64,000 nucleotides of DNA. Origin: Cladorhizidae sp. MBARI D1340-BT2. Its lineage: Eukaryota; Porifera; Demospongiae; Poecilosclerida; Cladorhizidae. This document shows positions 24,646 through 38,900 of this stretch, piece after piece. The notes beneath the pieces were generated by a model, which saw only the letters and a program-made list of their open reading frames with translations, was not told where the DNA came from and did not search any database. Position 1 is the first letter of the stretch. Each line of letters opens with the position of its first letter. The position numbers and the translations under genes are program-made. The stretch is taken from NCBI GenBank assembly GCA_028752905.1, contig JAQNBH010000003.1:23747989-23811988 (forward strand). Reading direction: 5' to 3'.

Positions 24646-26493
24646 GTAAGAGTACAATTCATAACTGCCCTAATTAACAAGACCAAAGTCCCAGATTTTG
24701 TCAACTGATAGAGAAGGCCCTTATCTGCAACATGTGAACAGATTATCAATAAATGCAGTGGTTTTTCACTGGCAGGCCACCGCTTTGGCAACTGGAAAAC
24801 GCCAGGAAAAATCCCAAACCTTACCACTTCAAATCACCATAACTTGCTAATACTTAGAGTACTCAAAATTTTGGCACGTAGAAAAGACAGATAATTAGAA
24901 GGGCTATCCGGTAATATAAAAATTATCTTTTTGGGGTAAAGTGTAGAAAAGTTATGAGCTTCACGGCCAAAAAAAACAATATTTTTGGGGGGGAAATGAG
25001 AAACATATAGACCAAATTAGGGCAAATATCAAGATAGAGAACACATAATGAAACCTATCATTCGAATCATATCAAGTCCATTACAGTGAAGTGTGCAGAA
25101 TATTATGGATGTTTGATATCAACAGAGAGCACAGAGAGAGACCTATCTTAATAGCTATATATCAAGTTTATTCAGTGAAGTGTGGAGAATCTATGAAGCT
25201 AACCTGTTTAGCATCAAGAGAGAGCAGAGAGAAACCTATCTTGTGATTCTATCAAGTCCATTACTGTGAAGTATGCAGAATATACAGATGTTTGGTATCA
25301 AGAGAGAGAACAGAGAGAGGCCTACCTTTAGAGCTATATATCAAGTCTATTCAGTGAAGTGTGGAGAATCTATGAAGCTAACATGTTTAGCTCAAGATAG
25401 AGAACACTGAGAGATACCTATCTTGCAAGTCCATTACAGCGAAGTGTGCAGAATATATGGATGTTTGGTATCAAGAGAGAGCACTTGGAGAGTCCTATCT
25501 TAATAGCTATATATCAAGTCTATTCAGTGAAGTGTGGATAATCTACGAAGCTAACATGTTTAGCATCAAGTAAGAGTACAATTCATAACTGCCCTAATTA
25601 ACAAGACCAAAGTCCCAGATTTTGTCAACTGATAGAGAAGGCCCTTATCTGCAACATGTGAACAGATTATCAATAAATGCAGTGGTTTTTCACTGGCAGG
25701 CCACCGCTTTGGCAACTGGAAAACGCCAGGAAAAATCCCAAACCTTACCACTTCAAATCACCATAACTTGCTAATACTTAGAGTACTCAAAATTTTGGCA
25801 CGTACAAAAGACAGATAATTAGAAGGGCTATCCGATGATATAAAAATTATCTTTTTGGGGTAAAGTGTAGAAAAGTTATGAGCTTCACGGCCAAAAAAAA
25901 CAATATTTTTGGGGGGGAAATGAGAAACATATAGACCAAATTAGGGCAAATATCAAGATAGAGAACACATAATGAAACCTATCATTCGAATCATATCAAG
26001 TCCATTACAGTGAAGTGTGCAGAATATTATGGATGTTTGATATCAACAGAGAGCACAGAGAGAGACCTATCTTAATAGCTATATATCAAGTTTATTCAGT
26101 GAAGTGTGGAGAATCTATGAAGCTAACCTGTTTAGCATCAAGACAGAGCAGAGAGAAACCTATCTTGTGATTCTATCAAGTCCATTACTGTGAAGTATGC
26201 AGAATATACGGATGTTTGGTATCAAGAGAGAGAACAGAGAGAGGCCTACCTTTAGAGCTATATATCAAGTCTATTCAGTGAAGTGTGGAGAATCTATGAA
26301 GCTAACATGTTTAGCTCAAGATAGAGAACACTGAGAGATACCTATCTTGCAAGTCCATTACAGTGAAGTGTGCAGAATATATGGATGTTTGGTATCAAGA
26401 GAGAGCACTTGGAGAGTCCTATCTTAATAGCTATATATCAAGTCTATTCAGTGAAGTGTGGATAATCTACGAAGATAACATGTTTAGCATCAA

Positions 26494-27064
26494 GTAAGAG
26501 TACAATTCATAACTGCCCTAATTAACAAGACCAAAGTCCCAGATTTTGTCAACTGATAGAGAAGGCCCTTATCTGCAACATGTGAACAGATTATCAATAA
26601 ATGCAGTGGTTTTTCACTGGCAGGCCACCGCTTTGGCAACTGGAAAACGCCAGGAAAAATCCCAAACCTTATCACTTCAAATCACCATAACTTGCTAATA
26701 CTTAGAGTACTCAAAATTTTGGCACGTACAAAAGACAGATAATTAGAAGGGCTATCCGGTGATATAAAAATTATCTTTTTGGGGTAAAGTGTAGAAAAGT
26801 TATGAGCTTCACGGCCAAAAAAAACAATATTTTTGGGGGGGGAATGAGAAACATATAGACCAAATTAGGGCAAATATCAAGATAGAGAACACATAATGAA
26901 ACCTATCATTCGAATCATATCAAGTCCATTACAGTGAAGTGTGCAGAATATATGGATGCTTGGTATCAAGAGAGAGCACTTGGAGAGTCCTATCTTAATA
27001 GCTATATATCAAGTCTATTCAGTGAAGTGTGGATAATCTACGAAGCTAACATGTTTAGCATCAA
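26494..27064. repeat. Short unit 5 (571 bp)
   Basis: Same fusion (26881-26969), cttatc core, eight A's and eight G's as the unit at 24075. Confidence 0.95.
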
Positions 27065-30000
27065 GTAAGAGTACAATTCATAACTGCCCTAATTAACAAG
27101 ACCAAAGTCCCAGATTTTGTCAACTGATAGAGAAGGCCCTTATCTGCAACATGTGAACAGATTATCAATAAATGCAGTGGTTTTTCACTGGCAGGCCACC
27201 GCTTTGGCAACTGGAAAACGCCAGGAAAAATCCCAAACCTTACCACTTCAAATCACCATAACTTGCTAATACTTAGAGTACTCAAAATTTTGGCACGTAG
27301 AAAAGACAGATAATTAGAAGGGCTATCCGGTAATATAAAAATTATCTTTTTGGGGTAAAGTGTAGAAAAGTTATGAGCTTCACGGCCAAAAAAAACAATA
27401 TTTTTGGGGGGGAAATGAGAAACATATAGACCAAATTAGGGCAAATATCAAGATAGAGAACACATAATGAAACCTATCATTCGAATCATATCAAGTCCAT
27501 TACAGTGAAGTGTGCAGAATATTATGGATGTTTGATATCAACAGAGAGCACAGAGAGAGACCTATCTTAATAGCTATATATCAAGTTTATTCAGTGAAGT
27601 GTGGAGAATCTATGAAGCTAACCTGTTTAGCATCAAGAGAGAGCAGAGAGAAACCTATCTTGTGATTCTATCAAGTCCATTACTGTGAAGTATGCAGAAT
27701 ATACAGATGTTTGGTATCAAGAGAGAGAACAGAGAGAGGCCTACCTTTAGAGCTATATATCAAGTCTATTCAGTGAAGTGTGGAGAATCTATGAAGCTAA
27801 CATGTTTAGCTCAAGATAGAGAACACTGAGAGATACCTATCTTGCAAGTCCATTACAGCGAAGTGTGCAGAATATATGGATGTTTGGTATCAAGAGAGAG
27901 CACTTGGAGAGTCCTATCTTAATAGCTATATATCAAGTCTATTCAGTGAAGTGTGGATAATCTACGAAGCTAACATGTTTAGCATCAAGTAAGAGTACAA
28001 TTCATAACTGCCCTAATTAACAAGACCAAAGTCCCAGATTTTGTCAACTGATAGAGAAGGCCCTTATCTGCAACATGTGAACAGATTATCAATAAATGCA
28101 GTGGTTTTTCACTGGCAGGCCACCGCTTTGGCAACTGGAAAACGCCAGGAAAAATCCCAAACCTTACCACTTCAAATCACCATAACTTGCTAATACTTAG
28201 AGTACTCAAAATTTTGGCACGTAGAAAAGACAGATAATTAGAAGGGCTATCCGGTAATATAAAAATTATCTTTTTGGGGTAAAGTGTAGAAAAGTTATGA
28301 GCTTCACGGCCCAAAAAAACAATATTTTTGGGGGGGAAATGAGAAACATATAGACCAAATTAGGGCAAATATCAAGATAGAGAACACATAATGAAACCTA
28401 TCATTCGAATCATATCAAGTCCATTACAGTGAAGTGTGCAGAATATTATGGATGTTTGATATCAACAGAGAGCACAGAGAGAGACCTATCTTAATAGATA
28501 TATATCAAGTTTATTCAGTGAAGTGTGGAGAATCTATGAAGCTAACCTGTTTAGCATCAAGAGAGAGCAGAGAGAAACCTATCTTGTGATTCTATCAAGT
28601 CCATTACTGTGAAGTATGCAGAATATACGGATGTTTGGTATCAAGAGAGAGAACAGAGAGAGGCCTACCTTTAGAGCTATATATCAAGTCTATTCAGTGA
28701 AGTGTGGAGAATCTATGAAGCTAACATGTTTAGCTCAAGATAGAGAACACTGAGAGATACCTATCTTGCAAGTCCATTACAGTGAAGTGTGCAGAATATA
28801 TGGATGTTTGGTATCAAGAGAGAGCACTTGGAGAGTCCTATCTTAATAGCTTTATATCAAGTCTATTCAGTGAAGTGTGGATAATCTACGAAGCTAACAT
28901 GTTTAGCATCAAGTAAGAGTACAATTCATAACTGCCCTAATTAACAAGACCAAAGTCCCAGATTTTGTCAACTGATAGAGAAGGCCCTTATCTGCAACAT
29001 GTGAACAGATTATCAATAAATGCAGTGGTTTTTCACTGGCAGGCCACCGCTTTGGCAACTGGAAAACGCCAGGAAAAATCCCAAACCTTACCACTTCAAA
29101 TCACCATAACTTGCTAATACTTAGAGTACTCAAAATTTTGGCACGTAGAAAAGACAGATAATTAGAAGGGCTATCCGGTGATATAAAAATTATCTTTTTG
29201 GGGTAAAGTGTAGAAAAGTTATGAGCTTCACGGCAAAAAACAACAATATTTTTGGGGGGGAAATGAGAAACATATAGACCAAATTAGGGCAAATATCAAG
29301 ATAGAGAACACATAATGAAACCTATCATTCGAATCATATCAAGTCCATTACAGTGAAGTTTGCAGAATATTATGGATGTTTGATATCAACAGAGAGCACA
29401 GAGAGAGACCTATCTTAATAGCTATATATCAAGTTTATTCAGTGAAGTGTGGAGAATCTATGAAGCTAACCTGTTTAGCATCAAGAGAGAGCAGAGAGAA
29501 ACCTATCTTGTGATTCTATCAAGTCCATTACTGTGAAGTATGCAGAATATACGGATGTTTGGTATCAAGAGAGAGAACAGAGAGAGGCCTACCTTTAGAG
29601 CTATATATCAAGTCTATTCAGTGAAGTGTGGAGAATCTATGAAGCTAACATGTTTAGCTCAAGATAGAGAACACTGAGAGATACCTATCTTGCAAGTCCA
29701 TTACAGCGAAGTGTGCAGAATATATGGATGTTTGGTATCAAGAGAGAGCACTTGGAGAGTCCTATCTTAATAGCTATATATCAAGTCTATTCAGTGAAGT
29801 GTGGATAATCTACGAAGCTAACATGTTTAGCATCAAGTAAGAGTACAATTCATAACTGCCCTAATTAACAAGACCAAAGTCCCAGATTTTGTCAACTGAT
29901 AGAGAAGGCCCTTATCTGCAACATGTGAACAGATTATCAATAAATGCAGTGGTTTTTCACTGGCAGGCCACCGCTTTGGCAACTGGAAAACGCCAGGAAA

Positions 30001-33000
30001 AATCCCAAACCTTACCACTTCAAATCACCATAACTTGCTAATACTTAGAGTACTCAAAATTTTGGCACGTAGAAAAGACAGATAATTAGAAGGGCTATCC
30101 GGTGATATAAAAATTATCTTTTTGGGGTAAAGTGTAGAAAAGTTATGAGCTTCACGGCCAAAAAAAACAATATTTTTGGGGGGGAAATGAGAAACATATA
30201 GACCAAATTAGGGCAAATATCAAGATAGAGAACACATAATGAAACCTATCATTCGAATCATATCAAGTCCATTACAGTGAAGTTTGCAGAATATTATGGA
30301 TGTTTGATATCAACAGAGAGCACAGAGAGAGACCTATCTTAATAGCTATATATCAAGTTTATTCAGTGAAGTGTGGAGAATCTATGAAGCTAACCTGTTT
30401 AGCATCAAGACAGAGCAGAGAGAAACCTATCTTGTGATTCTATCAAGTCCATTACTGTGAAGTATGCAGAATATACGGATGTTTGGTATCAAGAGAGAGA
30501 ACAGAGAGAGGCCTACCTTTAGAGCTATATATCAAGTCTATTCAGTGAAGTGTGGAGAATCTATGAAGCTAACATGTTTAGCTCAAGATAGAGAACACTG
30601 AGAGATACCTATCTTGCAAGTCCATTACAGTGAAGTGTGCAGAATATATGGATGTTTGGTATCAAGAGAGAGCACTTGGAGAGTCCTATCTTAATAGCTA
30701 TATATCAAGTCTATTCAGTGAAGTGTGGATAATCTACGAAGATAACATGTTTAGCATCAAGTAAGAGTACAATTCATAACTGCCCTAATTAACAAGACCA
30801 AAGTCCCAGATTTTGTCAACTGATAGAGAAGGCCCTTATCTGCAACATGTGAACAGATTATCAATAAATGCAGTGGTTTTTCACTGGCAGGCCACCGCTT
30901 TGGCAACTGGAAAACGCCAGGAAAAATCCCAAACCTTATCACTTCAAATCACCATAACTTGCTAATACTTAGAGTACTCAAAATTTTGGCACGTACAAAA
31001 GACAGATAATTAGAAGGGCTATCCGGTGATATAAAAATTATCTTTTTGGGGTAAAGTGTAGAAAAGTTATGAGCTTCACGGCCAAAAAAAACAATATTTT
31101 TGGGGGGGGAATGAGAAACATATAGACCAAATTAGGGCAAATATCAAGATAGAGAACACATAATGAAACCTATCATTCGAATCATATCAAGTCCATTACA
31201 GTGAAGTGTGCAGAATATATGGATGCTTGGTATCAAGAGAGAGCACTTGGAGAGTCCTATCTTAATAGCTATATATCAAGTCTATTCAGTGAAGTGTGGA
31301 TAATCTACGAAGCTAACATGTTTAGCATCAAGTAAGAGTACAATTCATAACTGCCCTAATTAACAAGACCAAAGTCCCAGATTTTGTCAACTGATAGAGA
31401 AGGCCCTTATCTGCAACATGTGAACAGATTATCAATAAATGCAGTGGTTTTTCACTGGCAGGCCACCGCTTTGGCAACTGGAAAACGCCAGGAAAAATCC
31501 CAAACCTTACCACTTCAAATCACCATAACTTGCTAATACTTAGAGTACTCAAAATTTTGGCACGTAGAAAAGACAGATAATTAGAAGGGCTATCCGGTAA
31601 TATAAAAATTATCTTTTTGGGGTAAAGTGTAGAAAAGTTATGAGCTTCACGGCCAAAAAAAACAATATTTTTGGGGGGGAAATGAGAAACATATAGACCA
31701 AATTAGGGCAAATATCAAGATAGAGAACACATAATGAAACCTATCATTCGAATCATATCAAGTCCATTACAGTGAAGTGTGCAGAATATTATGGATGTTT
31801 GATATCAACAGAGAGCACAGAGAGAGACCTATCTTAATAGCTATATATCAAGTTTATTCAGTGAAGTGTGGAGAATCTATGAAGCTAACCTGTTTAGCAT
31901 CAAGAGAGAGCAGAGAGAAACCTATCTTGTGATTCTATCAAGTCCATTACTGTGAAGTATGCAGAATATACAGATGTTTGGTATCAAGAGAGAGAACAGA
32001 GAGAGGCCTACCTTTAGAGCTATATATCAAGTCTATTCAGTGAAGTGTGGAGAATCTATGAAGCTAACATGTTTAGCTCAAGATAGAGAACACTGAGAGA
32101 TACCTATCTTGCAAGTCCATTACAGCGAAGTGTGCAGAATATATGGATGTTTGGTATCAAGAGAGAGCACTTGGAGAGTCCTATCTTAATAGCTATATAT
32201 CAAGTCTATTCAGTGAAGTGTGGATAATCTACGAAGCTAACATGTTTAGCATCAAGTAAGAGTACAATTCATAACTGCCCTAATTAACAAGACCAAAGTC
32301 CCAGATTTTGTCAACTGATAGAGAAGGCCCTTATCTGCAACATGTGAACAGATTATCAATAAATGCAGTGGTTTTTCACTGGCAGGCCACCGCTTTGGCA
32401 ACTGGAAAACGCCAGGAAAAATCCCAAACCTTACCACTTCAAATCACCATAACTTGCTAATACTTAGAGTACTCAAAATTTTGGCACGTAGAAAAGACAG
32501 ATAATTAGAAGGGCTATCCGGTAATATAAAAATTATCTTTTTGGGGTAAAGTGTAGAAAAGTTATGAGCTTCACGGCCAAAAAAAACAATATTTTTGGGG
32601 GGGAAATGAGAAACATATAGACCAAATTAGGGCAAATATCAAGATAGAGAACACATAATGAAACCTATCATTCGAATCATATCAAGTCCATTACAGTGAA
32701 GTGTGCAGAATATTATGGATGTTTGATATCAACAGAGAGCACAGAGAGAGACCTATCTTAATAGATATATATCAAGTTTATTCAGTGAAGTGTGGAGAAT
32801 CTATGAAGCTAACCTGTTTAGCATCAAGAGAGAGCAGAGAGAAACCTATCTTGTGATTCTATCAAGTCCATTACTGTGAAGTATGCAGAATATACGGATG
32901 TTTGGTATCAAGAGAGAGAACAGAGAGAGGCCTACCTTTAGAGCTATATATCAAGTCTATTCAGTGAAGTGTGGAGAATCTATGAAGCTAACATGTTTAG

Positions 33001-35598
33001 CTCAAGATAGAGAACACTGAGAGATACCTATCTTGCAAGTCCATTACAGTGAAGTGTGCAGAATATATGGATGTTTGGTATCAAGAGAGAGCACTTGGAG
33101 AGTCCTATCTTAATAGCTTTATATCAAGTCTATTCAGTGAAGTGTGGATAATCTACGAAGCTAACATGTTTAGCATCAAGTAAGAGTACAATTCATAACT
33201 GCCCTAATTAACAAGACCAAAGTCCCAGATTTTGTCAACTGATAGAGAAGGCCCTTATCTGCAACATGTGAACAGATTATCAATAAATGCAGTGGTTTTT
33301 CACTGGCAGGCCACCGCTTTGGCAACTGGAAAACGCCAGGAAAAATCCCAAACCTTACCACTTCAAATCACCATAACTTGCTAATACTTAGAGTACTCAA
33401 AATTTTGGCACGTAGAAAAGACAGATAATTAGAAGGGCTATCCGGTGATATAAAAATTATCTTTTTGGGGTAAAGTGTAGAAAAGTTATGAGCTTCACGG
33501 CAAAAAACAACAATATTTTTGGGGGGGAAATGAGAAACATATAGACCAAATTAGGGCAAATATCAAGATAGAGAACACATAATGAAACCTATCATTCGAA
33601 TCATATCAAGTCCATTACAGTGAAGTTTGCAGAATATTATGGATGTTTGATATCAACAGAGAGCACAGAGAGAGACCTATCTTAATAGCTATATATCAAG
33701 TTTATTCAGTGAAGTGTGGAGAATCTATGAAGCTAACCTGTTTAGCATCAAGAGAGAGCAGAGAGAAACCTATCTTGTGATTCTATCAAGTCCATTACTG
33801 TGAAGTATGCAGAATATACGGATGTTTGGTATCAAGAGAGAGAACAGAGAGAGGCCTACCTTTAGAGCTATATATCAAGTCTATTCAGTGAAGTGTGGAG
33901 AATCTATGAAGCTAACATGTTTAGCTCAAGATAGAGAACACTGAGAGATACCTATCTTGCAAGTCCATTACAGCGAAGTGTGCAGAATATATGGATGTTT
34001 GGTATCAAGAGAGAGCACTTGGAGAGTCCTATCTTAATAGCTATATATCAAGTCTATTCAGTGAAGTGTGGATAATCTACGAAGCTAACATGTTTAGCAT
34101 CAAGTAAGAGTACAATTCATAACTGCCCTAATTAACAAGACCAAAGTCCCAGATTTTGTCAACTGATAGAGAAGGCCCTTATCTGCAACATGTGAACAGA
34201 TTATCAATAAATGCAGTGGTTTTTCACTGGCAGGCCACCGCTTTGGCAACTGGAAAACGCCAGGAAAAATCCCAAACCTTACCACTTCAAATCACCATAA
34301 CTTGCTAATACTTAGAGTACTCAAAATTTTGGCACGTAGAAAAGACAGATAATTAGAAGGGCTATCCGGTGATATAAAAATTATCTTTTTGGGGTAAAGT
34401 GTAGAAAAGTTATGAGCTTCACGGCCAAAAAAAACAATATTTTTGGGGGGGAAATGAGAAACATATAGACCAAATTAGGGCAAATATCAAGATAGAGAAC
34501 ACATAATGAAACCTATCATTCGAATCATATCAAGTCCATTACAGTGAAGTTTGCAGAATATTATGGATGTTTGATATCAACAGAGAGCACAGAGAGAGAC
34601 CTATCTTAATAGCTATATATCAAGTTTATTCAGTGAAGTGTGGAGAATCTATGAAGCTAACCTGTTTAGCATCAAGAGAGAGCAGAGAGAAACCTATCTT
34701 GTGATTCTATCAAGTCCATTACTGTGAAGTATGCAGAATATATGGATGTTTGGTATCAAGAGAGAGAACAGAGAGAGGCCTACCTTTAGAGCTATATATC
34801 AAGTCTATTCAGTGAAGTGTGGAGAATCTATGAAGCTAACATGTTTAGCTCAAGATAGAGAACACTGAGAGATACCTATCTTGCAAGTCCATTACAGTGA
34901 AGTGTGCAGAATATATGGATGTTTGGTATCAAGAGAGAGCACTTGGAGAGTCCTATCTTAATAGCTATATATCAAGTCTATTCAGTGAAGTGTGGATAAT
35001 CTACGAAGCTAACATGTTTAGCATCAAGTAAGAGTACAATTCATAACTGCCCTAATTAACAAGACCAAAGTCCCAGATTTTGTCAACTGATAGAGAAGGC
35101 CCTTATCTGCAACATGTGAACAGATTATCAATAAATGCAGTGGTTTTTCACTGGCAGGCCACCGCTTTGGCAACTGGAAAACGCCAGGAAAAATCCCAAA
35201 CCTTACCACTTCAAATCACCATAACTTGCTAATACTTAGAGTACTCAAAATTTTGGCACGTACAAAAGACAGATAATTAGAAGGGCTATCCGGTGATATA
35301 AAAATTATCTTTTTGGGGTAAAGTGTAGAAAAGTTATGAGCTTCACGGCCAAAAAAAACAATATTTTTGGGGGGGAAATGAGAAACATATAGACCAAATT
35401 AGGGCAAATATCAAGATAGAGAACACATAATGAAACCTATCATTCGAATCATATCAAGTCCATTACAGTGAAGTTTGCAGAATATTATGGATGTTTGATA
35501 TCAACAGAGAGCACAGAGAGAGACCTATCTTAATAGCTATATATCAAGTTTATTCAGTGAAGTGTGGAGAATCTATGAAGCTAACCTGTTTAGCATCA
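27065..35598. repeat. 4267-bp block duplication
   Basis: Units from 27065 reappear 4267 bp later from 31332 with matching private markers: agatatat in B1 (27989 and 32256), agctttat in B3 (28847 and 33114), the caacaat tract (28913 and 33180) and gtttgc in the next two units. The match weakens inside the fourth unit: 29837 has gacagagcag, 34104 has gagagagcag. The second copy also has a full unit (35028) where the first has a short one (30761). The clean duplicated part is thus roughly 27065-30400 and 31332-34667. Confidence 0.75.
30761..31331. repeat. Short unit 6 (571 bp)
   Basis: Same fusion (31148-31236), cttatc core, eight A's and eight G's. It is the last short unit in the window; none occurs in the remaining 32.7 kb. 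Confidence 0.95.
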
Positions 35599-35951
35599 AG
35601 AGAGAGCAGAGAGAAACCTATCTTGTGATTCTATCAAGTTCATTACTGTGAAGTATGCAGAATATACGGATGTTTGGTATCAAGAGAGAGAACAGAGAGA
35701 GGCCTACCTTTAGAGCTATATATCAAGTCTATTCAGTGAAGTGTGGAGAATCTATGAAGCTAACATGTTTAGCTCAAGATAGAGAACACTGAGAGATACC
35801 TATCTTGCAAGTCCATTACAGTGAAGTGTGCAGAATATATGGATGTTTGGTATCAAGAGAGAGCACTTGGAGAGTCCTATCTTAATAGCTATATATCAAG
35901 TCTATTCAGTGAAGTGTGGATAATCTACGAAGCTAACATGTTTAGCATCAA

Positions 35952-38900
35952 GTAAGAGTACAATTCATAACTGCCCTAATTAACAAGACCAAAGTCCCAG
36001 ATTTTGTCAACTGATAGAGAAGGCCCTTATCTGCAACATGTGAACAGATTATCAATAAATGCAGTGGTTTTTCACTGGCAGGCCACCGCTTTGGCAACTG
36101 GAAAACGCCAGGAAAAATCCCAAACCTTACCACTTCAAATCACCATAACTTGCTAATACTTAGAGTACTCAAAATTTTGGCACGTAGAAAAGACAGATAA
36201 TTAGAAGGGCTATCCGATGATATAAAAATTATCTTTTTGGGGTAAAGTGTAGAAAAGTTATGAGCTTCACGGCCAAAAAAAACAATATTTTTGGGGGGGA
36301 AATGAGAAACATATAGACCAAATTAGGGCAAATATCAAGATAGAGAACACATAATGAAACCTATCATTCGAATCATATCAAGTCCATTACAGTGAAGTGT
36401 GCAGAATATTATGGATGTTTGATATCAACAGAGAGCACAGAGAGAGACCTATCATAATAGCTATATATCAAGTTTATTCAGTGAAGTGTGGAGAATCTAT
36501 GAAGCTAACCTGTTTAGCATCAAGAGAGAGCAGAGAGAAACCTATCTTGTGATTCTATCAAGTCCATTACTGTGAAGTATGCAGAATATACGGATGTTTG
36601 GTATCAAGAGAGAGAACAGAGAGAGGCCTACCTTTAGAGCTATATATCAAGTCTATTCAGTGAAGTGTGGAGAATCTATGAAGCTAACATGTTTAGCTCA
36701 AGATAGAGAACACTGAGAGATACCTATCTTGCAAGTCCATTACAGTGAAGTGTGCAGAATATATGGATGTTTGGTATCAAGAGAGAGCACTTGGAGAGTC
36801 CTATCTTAATAGCTATATATCAAGTCTATTCAGTGAAGTGTGGATAATCTACGAAGCTAACATGTTTAGCATCAAGTAAGAGTACAATTCATAACTGCCC
36901 TAATTAACAAGACCAAAGTCCCAGATTTTGTCAACTGATAGAGAAGGCCCTTATCTGCAACATGTGAACAGATTATCAATAAATGCAGTGGTTTTTCACT
37001 GGCAGGCCACCGCTTTGGCAACTGGAAAACGCCAGGAAAAATCCCAAACCTTACCACTTCAAATCACCATAACTTGCTAATACTTAGAGTACTCAAAATT
37101 TTGGCACGTAGAAAAGACAGATAATTAGAAGGGCTATCCGATGATATAAAAATTATCTTTTTGGGGTAAAGTGTAGAAAAGTTATGAGCTTCACGGCCAA
37201 AAACAACAATATTTTTGGGGGGGAAATGAGAAACATATAGACCAAATTAGGGCAAATATCAAGATAGAGAACACATAATGAAACCTATCATTCGAATCAT
37301 ATCAAGTCCATTACAGTGAAGTTTGCAGAATATTATGGATGTTTGATATCAACAGAGAGCACAGAGAGAGACCTATCTTAATAGCTATATATCAAGTTTA
37401 TTCAGTGAAGTGTGGAGAATCTATGAAGCTAACCTGTTTAGCATCAAGAGAGAGCAGAGAGAAACCTATCTTGTGATTCTATCAAGTCCATTACTGTGAA
37501 GTATGCAGAATATACGGATGTTTGGTATCAAGAGAGAGAACAGAGAGAGGCCTACCTTTAGAGCTATATATCAAGTCTATTCAGTGAAGTGTGGAGAATC
37601 TATGAAGCTAACATGTTTAGCTCAAGATAGAGAACACTGAGAGATACCTATCTTGCAAGTCCATTACAGCGTAGTGTGCAGAATATATGGATGTTTGGTA
37701 TCAAGAGAGAGCACTTGGAGAGTCCTATCTTAATAGCTTTATATCAAGTCTATTCAGTGAAGTGTGGATAATCTACGAAGCTAACATGTTTAGCATCAAG
37801 TAAGAGTACAATTCATAACTGCCCTAATTAACAAGACCAAAGTCCCAGATTTTGTCAACTGATAGAGAAGGCCCTTATCTGCAACATGTGAACAGATTAT
37901 CAATAAATGCAGTGGTTTTTCACTGGCAGGCCACCGCTTTGGCAACTGGAAAACGCCAGGAAAAATCCCAAACCTTACCACTTCAAATCACCATAACTTG
38001 CTAATACTTAGAGTACTCAAAATTTTGGCACGTACAAAAGACAGATAATTAGAAGGGCTATCCGGTGATATAAAAATTATCTTTTTGGGGTAAAGTGTAG
38101 AAAAGTTATGAGCTTCACGGCCAAAAAAAACAATATTTTTGGGGGGGAAATGAGAAACATATAGACCAAATTAGGGCAAATATCAAGATAGAGAACACAT
38201 AATGAAACCTATCATTCGAATCATATCAAGTCCATTACAGTGAAGTGTGCAGAATATTATGGATGTTTGATATCAACAGAGAGCACAGAGAGAGACCTAT
38301 CTTAATAGCTATATATCAAGTTTATTCAGTGAAGTGTGGAGAATCTATGAAGCTAACCTGTTTAGCATCAAGAGAGAGCAGAGAGAAACCTATCTTGTGA
38401 TTCTATCAAGTCCATTACTGTGAAGTATGCAGAATATACGGATGTTTGGTATCAAGAGAGAGAACAGAGAGAGGCCTACCTTTAGAGCTATATATCAAGT
38501 CTATTCAGTGAAGTGTGGAGAATCTATGAAGCTAACATGTTTAGCTCAAGATAGAGAACACTGAGAGATACCTATCTTGCAAGTCCATTACAGCGAAGTG
38601 TGCAGAATATATGGATGTTTGGTATCAAGAGAGAGCACTTGGAGAGTCCTATCTTAATAGCTATATATCAAGTATATTCAGTGAAGTGTGGATAATCTAC
38701 GAAGCTAACATGTTTAGCATCAAGTAAGAGTACAATTCATAACTGCCCTAATTAACAAGACCAAAGTCCCAGATTTTGTCAACTGATAGAGAAGGCCCTT
38801 ATCTGCAACATGTGAACAGATTATCAATAAATGCAGTGGTTTTTCACTGGCAGGCCACCGCTTTGGCAACTGGAAAACGCCAGGAAAAATCCCAAACCTT

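Larger units (their letters stand above)
20729..27988. repeat. Three tandem copies of a 2.42-kb module
   Basis: Copies at 20729-23149, 23150-25569 and 25570-27988 each consist of a gacag full unit, a short unit and an atacag full unit (2421, 2420 and 2419 bp). A longer relative with two short units lies just before (17736-20728), and another copy lies at 29837-32255. Copy-specific tract types (cccaat in the first two) show that the copies were made stepwise. Confidence 0.85.
17736..35951. repeat. Region III: mixed full and short units
   Basis: It holds 22 units, six of them short. Full-unit cores are at 17736, 19805, 20729, 22226, 23150, 24646, 25570, 27065, 27989, 28913, 29837, 31332, 32256, 33180, 34104 and 35028. 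Every full unit with gacagagcag in A2 (17736, 20729, 23150, 25570, 29837) is followed at once by a short unit. Every full unit following a short unit (19805, 22226, 24646, 27065, 31332) carries atacag in A2. The order gacag unit, short unit, atacag unit is therefore a conserved module. The ccggtaat variant is concentrated here (20729 and 24646 to 32256). Confidence 0.85.
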
